From: CAZJKO01 sp964546995
Lineage (GTDB): Bacteria > Bacillota_I > Bacilli_A > RF39 > UBA660
Assembly: GCA_964546995.1 (NCBI GenBank)
Contig: CAZJKO010000017.1
Location: 1-20,462, forward strand
Reading direction: 5' to 3'
Length of the DNA stretch: 20,462 bases
Below the pieces are notes generated by a model. The model was not told the DNA's origin, ran no database searches, and worked only from the letters and a program-made list of their open reading frames with translations. This document shows, one piece after another, positions 15,021-20,462 of this stretch. The position numbers were made by a program, and so were the translations under genes. The stretch's first letter is position 1. Each line of letters starts with the position of its first letter.

Positions 15021-15805
15021 CTTGGATCTTCTTTGACAAGGGTTAAGTATTCCTCTAAATCCATGACTGACGAAAATAGTTCTTCTTCATCTAGAGGAAC
15101 ATACAAAAGTCCACGATCTGTTTCAATATGATCTTCTCGTTTCAAATCGATCTTTTGATGATCGTAGATTGTTGTCATTACTTTGGGTTGATGGAGCGTT
15201 TTCGTTGAATTTGCCATTACTCGTCCATGATTCGTCGATAATTCTACTGTTTCTTGCCTATCTTGCCGCTTTTCCAGAAAACGATCGACAACTCTTAAAA
15301 TTTCATAATAATCGGATCGTTTTTGGACCATGTATCCCCAATCATTTAAAGCTTTTTTTATGGCAGATGGTTTTTGATAACGAAGACCACGGAGAATTTC
15401 ATATTTTTGAAAATCTGAAAACAAGTGATGAAAAACGATCAAGCTGTCTTGTAAGAGATGCGTGTTTTCGTTTAACGTTTTCTTAATGTCAGTTAAAACC
15501 TTATTGCTATTTAGCTTTTCTCGGTCTTTTTGATATCGCACTTTCAGAAATCCAAGTGTTCCATCATCTTTCGTGTACGTGATACAGATTCGTCCGTTGT
15601 TCTTTCGTTGACAAGATGAGCGATACGACTCATATTCTTTTAAAAACTGATCGATTTTTTCTTGATATGTTTCACTGTGACGAACCTCGTCTGAGTTCTT
15701 AAAATTCTTTATGATGTAGGTATCTAATTCTTTCAATTCCATCGTTTCTAACACTTTACTCATTTGTCCTTCTTGATCTAGGACGATTCTTAAATTGGCA
15801 ATCAT
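15005..15805 (-). CDS. Hypothetical 266-residue soluble protein between topA and xerC
   Basis: I do not recognise this protein. It is charged and lysine/arginine/glutamate-rich, with no signal peptide or membrane segment, and looks cytoplasmic. Visible parts are an N-terminal beta-like stretch (MIANLRIVLDQEG), a middle section with a strand pair (GRICITYTKDDGTLGFLKVRY), a helical central region and an acidic C-terminus ending in DPRNTRR. The start is set at the ATG at 15803-15805, because AAGGGGGA is 5 bases upstream; earlier in-frame codons overlap the promoter. It has a perfect consensus promoter and its own terminator, so it is expressed alone and probably well. In Bacillus the gene between topA and xerC is trmFO; this protein shows no FAD-binding motif and is not TrmFO. 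Confidence 0.8.
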   Translation of the reverse strand: MIANLRIVLDQEGQMSKVLETMELKELDTYIIKNFKNSDEVRHSETYQEKIDQFLKEYESYRSSCQRKNNGRICITYTKDDGTLGFLKVRYQKDREKLNSNKVLTDIKKTLNENTHLLQDSLIVFHHLFSDFQKYEILRGLRYQKPSAIKKALNDWGYMVQKRSDYYEILRVVDRFLEKRQDRQETVELSTNHGRVMANSTKTLHQPKVMTTIYDHQKIDLKREDHIETDRGLLYVPLDEEELFSSVMDLEEYLTLVKEDPRNTRR

Positions 15806-15829
15806 GGCAATCCCCCTTTGTTCGAATAT

Positions 15830-15858
15830 ATTATACAAGCTATGTTTTTTTCTGTCAA
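15830..15858 (-). promoter_or_regulatory. Perfect-consensus promoter of the unknown gene downstream of topA
   Basis: Minus strand TTGACA (15853-15858), exactly 17 bases, TATAAT (15830-15835): twelve of twelve consensus positions with the optimal spacer. It lies in the 68-base gap between topA and the unknown gene and predicts strong constitutive expression. Confidence 0.9.
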
Positions 15859-15873
15859 AACAATTCGGTGTTC

Positions 15874-17898
15874 TTATTTTTCTTTTTCAAAAGAACAAGA
15901 GGAACACTTTATTTGGTTATTCTTTTCTACTAGCATGCTACCGCATTCGGGGCAGTTTTCTGATATTGGTAAATCCCATGAAGCTACTTTGCATTTTGGA
16001 TAATTGCTACATCCATAGAAAATTTTGCCTTTTTTCGTTTTTCTTTCGATGATATCGCCTCCACAAGAAGGACACGTTCTCACGACTTTCTTTTCTACTT
16101 CTTGTTTTTTGATATACTTACAAGTTGGATAATTGCTACATGCTGTAAATTCACCGTATTTTCCTTTGCGAATAACCAAAGGACTTCCACATTCAGGACA
16201 ATTTTCGCCTGTCAATGTTGGAGCCTTTTTTTCCATTTCATCAAACGCTTTTTTTAACGTTGGATCAAACAGTTCGTAAAACTCTTTTAAGACTTGGTTC
16301 CAAACCCTATTCCCTTCGGCCACTTTGTCTAAATCGTTTTCCATTGCTGCCGTATAAGTGACGTTGATAAGATCGCTAAAGAACTCTTGAAGTTTATCTG
16401 TCGTTTCTATACCCATTTCGGTTGGAACAAATTTCTTTTCTTCTAGCGTCACATAGTGTCGTTCTTTTAACGTGTCCATGGTTTTGGCATAAGTAGATGG
16501 TCTTCCAATGCCTAGTTCTTCCATTTCTTTGATCAGTTTTGCTTCTGTATAGCGTTGTGGCGGTTTTGTAAAATGTTGTTCTTCCTTGATTTCCTTTGCC
16601 GTTAATATTTGATTCATTGTAACGTCTGGTAAAATTTTATCCTTGCTGTCTTCGTATTCGTTAAATACTTTTAAATAACCATCAAATACTAAAATTTGTC
16701 CTGTTGCCTTAAACTGATAATCGTTGTTATCTAATACTAGTGCTGTTGCTAATACTTTGGCATCTTTCATAAGAGAAGAAAGTGCTCTTATATAGATCAT
16801 TTTATATAGTTTGTATTCGTCGTTTGATAAATACTGTTTTACTTGATCTGGTGTTCGCAATATGCTAGTTGGACGAATTGCTTCATGAGCATCTTGAACA
16901 TTGTCTTTGTTCTTGCTTTTCTTTTGATATCCAATATACTCTTTTCCATAATGTTCTTCAATAAAATGATAGGTTGATCCGACAAATTCGTCAGAAAGAC
17001 GAATCGAATCTGTTCTCATGTAAGTAATTAATCCCACGGTTTCGCTTCCTAAATCAATACCTTCGTATAGCTTTTGGGCAATGCTCATGGTCTTTTTCGC
17101 AGGAAAACCTAGTTTTGTTGAAGCATCTTGTTGTAATGTAGAAGTAATAAAGGGAGGACGTGATTTCTTACTTTTTTCTTTTTTGTCGATATTCGTAATG
17201 GTAAATTCTTGGCTCAACCTAGCTAACACTTCACGCGTTTGTTTTTCGTCTTTTAATTCGATCTCTTTTCCTTTATACTTTTCTAATTCTGCTTCAAAGT
17301 CATCGAAGAAAGCCGTAATAGTCCAATATTCTTCCGGTTGAAAAGCATTGATTTCCCGTTCTCTATCGACGATTAATTTTAAGGCAACACTTTGTACGCG
17401 TCCTGCACTTTTCGCCCCTGTTTTTGATTGTAACAGCTTACTTAAACGAAATCCGATGATACGATCTAAGATACGTCTCGTTTCTTGAGAATGAACTAAA
17501 TTATCATCAATTTTAGTAGGGTTTTTCATAGCCTCTAATACTTTATCTTTGGTAATTTCGTGAAACAACACTCGCTCATACTCTTCTTCTTTAATCTCTA
17601 AAGCATCTTTTAAATGCCACGAGATCGCTTCTCCTTCCCGGTCGGGGTCGGTTGCAAGATAGATTTTATCTGCTTCTTTTACTTCTTTTTTCAGTTCATT
17701 AATCAATTTCTTTTTTCCTGAAATTGCCGTGTAATGAGGGGCAAACCCTTCTTCGATATCGACACCTAAGCCATATTTTCCCGTTGTTGCAAGATCTCTA
17801 ATGTGGCCTTTACTCGATACTACTTTATACTCGTTTCCTAAATATTTCTCGATCGTTTTACTTTTACTAGGGCTTTCTACAATGACTAAATTTTTCAT
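15874..17898 (-). CDS. topA: DNA topoisomerase I
   Basis: Type IA topoisomerase that relaxes negative supercoils by single-strand passage. The TOPRIM domain at the N-terminus has Glu8 (LVIVESPSKSKT) and the ATDPDREGE acidic motif (82-90). The catalytic tyrosine is Tyr293 in GLITYMRTDS. Three C-terminal zinc-ribbon segments follow, with CPECG...CSNYPTC, CPSCGG...CSNYPKC and CPECGS...CSSC, the typical topoisomerase I tail. At 674 residues it is complete. AAGGA lies 9 bases before the ATG, and a consensus-like promoter lies upstream. Gene order rnhB, topA, xerC is Bacillus-like, though the usual dprA and trmFO are missing. No convincing terminator follows the stop; only a weak 6-bp hairpin with a G-U pair is seen. 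Confidence 0.98.
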   Translation of the reverse strand: MKNLVIVESPSKSKTIEKYLGNEYKVVSSKGHIRDLATTGKYGLGVDIEEGFAPHYTAISGKKKLINELKKEVKEADKIYLATDPDREGEAISWHLKDALEIKEEEYERVLFHEITKDKVLEAMKNPTKIDDNLVHSQETRRILDRIIGFRLSKLLQSKTGAKSAGRVQSVALKLIVDREREINAFQPEEYWTITAFFDDFEAELEKYKGKEIELKDEKQTREVLARLSQEFTITNIDKKEKSKKSRPPFITSTLQQDASTKLGFPAKKTMSIAQKLYEGIDLGSETVGLITYMRTDSIRLSDEFVGSTYHFIEEHYGKEYIGYQKKSKNKDNVQDAHEAIRPTSILRTPDQVKQYLSNDEYKLYKMIYIRALSSLMKDAKVLATALVLDNNDYQFKATGQILVFDGYLKVFNEYEDSKDKILPDVTMNQILTAKEIKEEQHFTKPPQRYTEAKLIKEMEELGIGRPSTYAKTMDTLKERHYVTLEEKKFVPTEMGIETTDKLQEFFSDLINVTYTAAMENDLDKVAEGNRVWNQVLKEFYELFDPTLKKAFDEMEKKAPTLTGENCPECGSPLVIRKGKYGEFTACSNYPTCKYIKKQEVEKKVVRTCPSCGGDIIERKTKKGKIFYGCSNYPKCKVASWDLPISENCPECGSMLVEKNNQIKCSSCSFEKEK

Positions 17899-17921
17899 TT
17901 CTTCACGTCCTTACTTATACA

Positions 17922-17950
17922 TTTATACTAATAAAATGGAACTTTGTCAA
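17922..17950 (-). promoter_or_regulatory. Promoter of topA
   Basis: Minus strand TTGACA (17945-17950), 17-base spacer, TATAAA (17922-17927), 24 bases before the topA start. A second TATAAT further upstream on the same strand has no matching -35. Confidence 0.8.
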
Positions 17951-18014
17951 TTCTTTTATGCTTACAATACTATTATACACACATCTTGAAAGAAATGACG
18001 ATTTCTTTTCGTAA

Positions 18015-18044
18015 AATGAAAAAACAGAACCGTTATTCTGCTTT
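18015..18044 (-). terminator. Rho-independent terminator after rnhB
   Basis: A 9-bp stem with one G-U pair joins 18021-18029 and 18036-18044 around a 6-base loop, then a T-rich tract follows on the minus strand. The rnhB TAA stop (18033-18035) falls in the loop. It ends the padR operon before topA. Confidence 0.8.
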
Positions 18045-18644
18045 GACATAATCTTTTACAGGAGAAAAGCTTTTCCGATGTTCTTCTAAAATACCATGTT
18101 CTTTGATTGCCTCGATATGTTTTTTCGTAGGATATCCTTTGTTGTGTTTTAAGTCATACTCTGGATGACATTCATCCATTTTGTACATCATTTCATCCCT
18201 TGTTACTTTTGCTATGACTGATGCTGCCGCAATGGTAATGCTCTTTAAATCCCCTTTAATTATGGATGTCGACGGCATCTCTAATTCTAGTTTCATCGCA
18301 TCAATCAACACATGTTCTGGGGTAATCGGACAAGACGTAAGCGCTTCTTTCATCGCTATTTTCGTGGCTTCATATATGTTTACTCGATCGATCGTCTTCG
18401 CATCGACTATACCGATTCCGATTGCTAACGCTTGTCTTTTAATTTCTCCATAATAGTAATTTCGTTTCTTTTCGGATAATTTTTTCGAGTCTGTTAGTCC
18501 ATCTAATTGATAGTCTTTTGGCAGAATTACACATGCTGCTACGACAGGACCGATTAATGGGCCCCTTCCCACTTCATCGATTCCTGCAATCAGATTGATG
18601 CCACACTCGTTTAATTCTCGTTCATACTTGGTATTATCAATCAT
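18033..18644 (-). CDS. rnhB: Ribonuclease HII
   Basis: RNase HII cuts RNA in RNA-DNA hybrids and removes single ribonucleotides from DNA. The 203-residue protein has GIDEVGRGPLIGP with catalytic Asp23 and Glu24, Asp115 (LIDAMKLE), and AAASVIAKVTRD with the probable fourth acid at Asp150, then KGYPTKKH. Length is normal. The start is placed at the ATG at 18642-18644, because AGAGGA lies about 10 bases upstream; the preceding in-frame TTG is unlikely. It overlaps the end of the upstream membrane-protein gene by 8 bases, so it is probably translationally coupled and is the last gene of a padR-led operon. This is an unusual setting for a housekeeping repair gene. Confidence 0.96.
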   Translation of the reverse strand: MIDNTKYERELNECGINLIAGIDEVGRGPLIGPVVAACVILPKDYQLDGLTDSKKLSEKKRNYYYGEIKRQALAIGIGIVDAKTIDRVNIYEATKIAMKEALTSCPITPEHVLIDAMKLELEMPSTSIIKGDLKSITIAAASVIAKVTRDEMMYKMDECHPEYDLKHNKGYPTKKHIEAIKEHGILEEHRKSFSPVKDYVKAE

Positions 18645-19182
18645 CAAAATAGTTTCCTCTTATCCATTCACTAAATTCATCTTCGATACCATCGATACTT
18701 ACATACTTTTGATTTTCTTTACTGGTAAACACTTCTACTTTCGGAATGGCATATAAAGAGTAATTGTGTATTTCTTGGTGCTTTAAATCCTCCATAATCA
18801 TATGATAGAAGTTCTTGGCATGGTGGAAAGAATTGTTGTGCAGAAGAAAGAAACGAATGCTTTTTACTTCTTGTTCTTCAAAATTAGAAAAACTTGTTGC
18901 AAATTGAACGGAACCAAAGTCAGGATAGTACGTCACTTTAATTAGGGCTTCCTTTCCTAGTGTTTCATCTTCTTTCCATTCGACAAGCGATTGATTACTA
19001 TTGATTAGGTATTTTTTTAAAGGATCAATTTCGAAGCGATATTCTTCTTCTTTTTGCTCGTATATACTACTTTGTGGTGCTTCATTAATATAGTCATAAT
19101 TCATGATTTCAAACCAGAAATAACCACAGCCAAAGCCAAAAATTAAAAGACCAATTAGAAAGGTAATGCTATATTTTTTCAT
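18637..19182 (-). CDS. Membrane-anchored protein of unknown function in the PadR/DUF1700 operon
   Basis: I do not recognise a family. The 181-residue protein has a short basic start (MKKYS), one membrane helix (about residues 5-26, ITFLIGLLIFGFGCGYFWFEI) and then about 155 residues expected outside the membrane. The external part is charged and mixed alpha/beta (YEQKEEEYRFEIDPLKKYL, later EALIKVTYYPDFGSVQF). One Cys lies in the helix (GFGCG), but there is no lipobox. The start is the ATG at 19180-19182 with AAGGATG upstream, which overlaps the end of the DUF1700 gene; the longer frame would run through that ribosome binding site. PadR-DUF1700 operons often carry a DUF4097 beta-repeat protein at this place; this one does not look like it. 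Confidence 0.75.
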   Translation of the reverse strand: MKKYSITFLIGLLIFGFGCGYFWFEIMNYDYINEAPQSSIYEQKEEEYRFEIDPLKKYLINSNQSLVEWKEDETLGKEALIKVTYYPDFGSVQFATSFSNFEEQEVKSIRFFLLHNNSFHHAKNFYHMIMEDLKHQEIHNYSLYAIPKVEVFTSKENQKYVSIDGIEDEFSEWIRGNYFDD

Positions 19183-19186
19183 ATGT

Positions 19187-20053
19187 TCACATCCTTTTTC
19201 CAATGATGGAAAACAACCATCCAAGTACTGAAAATGATATTAATAATAAACCGAAGACAATCGCTAAAATACTAATTAAGTGAATGCCTTGAAAAAATAG
19301 GCAAATGATTACCCCAAAAGCAATTGCTAATCCTGCAACTAAGAAAACAACAGGAAAGCTCAATATGACTAAAAATATTTTTAACAAGACGACAAGTGGA
19401 TTAAAAAGCGTCCGATACGTTACTGTGAATTCTTCTTGTTTTTCTTTTTTCGATGCTACTTTTTTTGCTTCTTTCTTCGGTTTTTTCTCTTGTTCTTTAT
19501 CGATCCATTCTTCTTTTAAAATGTTCTTGTTTATTACATTAAAAATTAATAATATAGCAACAATTGCATAACTAAAGCGTACGAATATAACCCAAATGAC
19601 ACTTAGTATATGATCAATGACCCCAGGAAAGATCGATAAAATTCCTTTTCCAATTTCTTCAATCAAATAACAAGGCAAACGTAATAGCCAAATAAATAGT
19701 AATACTAAAATAAATTTACAAATGATTTTTATAATATCTTCTCCTTTTTGTGTCGAGATTACCTTTGTAAAGTTTTTAAAGAAATCGATCATTTTATCTG
19801 CTAATTGATTTAGAATGCGATCCATGCTATTGTCTTTTTTTAAGTAGTCGTCATTAATTTTATAGGCACTTAGAATTTCTTTTACGAGTTCATCAACAGA
19901 GCCAAAATCGGACACTGCTTCTTTTTCTGTTTTTCCTTCTTTTATTTTTTGATCGATATGATCTTCATACTCCTTTATAATATCGTCAATTTCTTGAGTT
20001 TCTAATACTTGTAGTTGTTTTCTTAGCTTGTCTAAAAATTCTTTTTTTGTCAT
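19187..20053 (-). CDS. HAAS domain (DUF1700) multi-spanning membrane protein
   Basis: An N-terminal HAAS domain (about residues 1-75; TKKEFLDKLRKQLQ, then DIIKEYEDHIDQKIKEGKTEKEAVSDFGSVDEL) is typical of DUF1700 proteins encoded beside PadR regulators. It is followed by a helical linker and about four or five membrane segments in two groups: about 105-170, and 215-285, the last ending in LGWLFSIIGKRM. A lysine-rich linker (KKPKKEAKKVASKKEK) lies between the groups. HAAS proteins are thought to act with their PadR partner in envelope-stress or membrane sensing; the mechanism is not well known. Its ATG overlaps the padR stop (ATGA), so the two are coupled. Confidence 0.88.
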   Translation of the reverse strand: MTKKEFLDKLRKQLQVLETQEIDDIIKEYEDHIDQKIKEGKTEKEAVSDFGSVDELVKEILSAYKINDDYLKKDNSMDRILNQLADKMIDFFKNFTKVISTQKGEDIIKIICKFILVLLFIWLLRLPCYLIEEIGKGILSIFPGVIDHILSVIWVIFVRFSYAIVAILLIFNVINKNILKEEWIDKEQEKKPKKEAKKVASKKEKQEEFTVTYRTLFNPLVVLLKIFLVILSFPVVFLVAGLAIAFGVIICLFFQGIHLISILAIVFGLLLISFSVLGWLFSIIGKRM

Positions 20054-20379
20054 TTTACATTCATTCCTTTCATAAACTTGCTTACGCTTTTTTCAAAATC
20101 GAGCCATTGTTTTTGTAATAAATGGCAACGATCGATTCCATTTTTGGTAATTCGATAGTACTTACGAGGGGGCCCTTCACTACTTTCTTGCAGGTAGGTA
20201 TCAAAATATTTTTCGTTTGTCAGTCTTTTTAATAATGGGTAGATGGTTCCTTCGTTAATATCAAAGACTTTGGAGATGTTCTCTACTAGTTCATATCCAT
20301 ACTGATCTTTCTTTAACACCTGACAAAGGACGATAAGTTCTAAGACCCCTTTTTTAAATTGGCTATTCGTATGGATCAC
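20050..20379 (-). CDS. PadR-family transcriptional regulator
   Basis: A 100- to 109-residue winged-helix repressor-like protein. The PadR core is clear: QFKKGVLELIVLCQVLKKDQYGYELVENISK, then the recognition helix INEGTIYPLLKRLTNEKYF, then the wing EGPPRKYYRITKNGI. It is of the short PadR type without a long C-terminal domain. The listed start is a GTG at 20377-20379, but that codon lies inside an excellent ribosome binding site (AGAGGTGATCC, 20373-20383). The spacing and family alignment instead point to the ACG codon at 20368-20370, giving a start like the MNTQFKKG of relatives. No ATG, GTG or TTG is available near that place. It leads an operon with DUF1700, an unknown membrane protein and rnhB, and probably regulates itself. 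Confidence 0.92.
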   Translation of the reverse strand: MIHTNSQFKKGVLELIVLCQVLKKDQYGYELVENISKVFDINEGTIYPLLKRLTNEKYFDTYLQESSEGPPRKYYRITKNGIDRCHLLQKQWLDFEKSVSKFMKGMNVK

Positions 20380-20383
20380 CTCT
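20373..20383 (-). promoter_or_regulatory. Near-perfect ribosome binding site of padR
   Basis: AGAGGTGATCC on the minus strand is complementary to the 3' end of 16S rRNA over ten or eleven positions. The GAGG core is 8 bases before an in-frame ACG and overlaps the in-frame GTG. The clear GGAGG site at 4316-4320 also has 8 bases to its ATG. It decides the likely start of padR. Confidence 0.7.
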
Positions 20384-20392
20384 TTTAATATC

Positions 20393-20426
20393 AGTTTATA
20401 CCAACTACCTTGTTATGTCAAGTAGT
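20393..20426 (-). promoter_or_regulatory. padR promoter with overlapping imperfect inverted repeat (candidate PadR operator)
   Basis: Minus strand TTGACA (20416-20421) with a -10 candidate TAAACT (20393-20398, 17-base spacer) or TATAAA (20395-20400, 15-base spacer). Across the -35 lies an imperfect inverted repeat: ACTACCTTG (20404-20412), six bases, CAAGTAGT (20419-20426), symmetric but for one extra C. Its position would suit autorepression; PadR binding here is inference. Confidence 0.5.
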
Positions 20427-20462
20427 ATTGTGGTTTTTATGTAAATAAAAAGATGTACTGTT

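Noticed and set aside
15169..15486. A 105-codon open frame on the plus strand
   Set aside because: It is antisense to the 266-residue unknown gene, which has a perfect promoter, a ribosome binding site and a terminator. No independent coding signal was seen for the antisense frame.
15850..15876. Terminator after topA (AGAACA...TGTTTT hairpin)
   Set aside because: The stem is only 6 bp, includes a G-U pair and has low GC, and it is followed by only a short T run that merges into the next promoter. Too weak to call.
1..20462. Mycoplasma-type genetic code (TGA as tryptophan)
   Set aside because: TGA is the natural stop of several genes here (secreted protein, HD-domain, first prepilin, padR, DUF1700) at exactly the expected ends, and tryptophans are TGG.
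1..20462. CRISPR arrays, tRNA/rRNA genes, riboswitches, insertion sequences
   Set aside because: I looked for regular repeats, CCA-ended cloverleaf-like sequences, long structured leaders and transposase motifs, and saw none. All gaps between genes are short.

Overview
This is a compact, low-GC, housekeeping-type stretch that most resembles a Bacillota genome, probably a Bacilli or former-Tenericutes-like lineage. The evidence is AT-rich codon use, strong AGGAGG-type ribosome binding sites, TTGACA/TATAAT promoters, the Bacillus-like neighbours rnhB-topA-xerC, lepA-hemW and ylbJ/ylbL, and a FAD-dependent ThyX. TGA is used repeatedly as a stop and tryptophan is encoded by TGG, so the code is the standard bacterial one and not the Mycoplasma code. 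I infer an uncultured, host-associated Bacilli member, but cannot name the taxon.

Layout, left to right. (1) 1-2.6 kb: mutS, leftward, with a strong promoter that ends almost on the start codon. (2) 2.6-4.0 kb: a single-gene unit for a secreted protein with a SipW-class signal peptide. (3) 4.0-6.4 kb: a leftward pair (ylbL-type PDZ-Lon protease and a 95-residue unknown), divergent from a ylbJ-type membrane protein. (4) 6.4-8.75 kb: a type IV pilus/competence-like locus, with two prepilin-like genes leftward and a GspE/PilB ATPase rightward, sharing a divergent promoter region. (5) 8.75-10.26 kb: thyX-tmk, a dTMP synthesis and phosphorylation operon. (6) 10.26-14.0 kb: lepA, a SpoIIID-like regulator, hemW and an HD-domain protein, tightly packed as one operon. 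(7) 14.06-17.9 kb: xerC, an unrecognised 266-residue gene and topA, each with its own promoter. (8) 18.0-20.4 kb: a PadR regulator, a HAAS/DUF1700 membrane protein, an unknown membrane-anchored protein and rnhB, overlapping or nearly touching.

Only the ylbJ-type gene and the ATPase run rightward. Gene-free gaps are all under about 150 bases and hold promoters and terminators; several terminator hairpins include the stop codon of the gene they end. I saw no tRNA, rRNA, CRISPR array, insertion sequence or riboswitch.

Most genes are ordinary. The items most worth a second look are the dispersed pilus-like locus, the SipW-class secreted protein, the SpoIIID-like gene between lepA and hemW (with ylbJ a second sporulation-linked gene), the unknown gene with a perfect consensus promoter between topA and xerC, and a padR gene whose ribosome binding site points to an ACG start codon.
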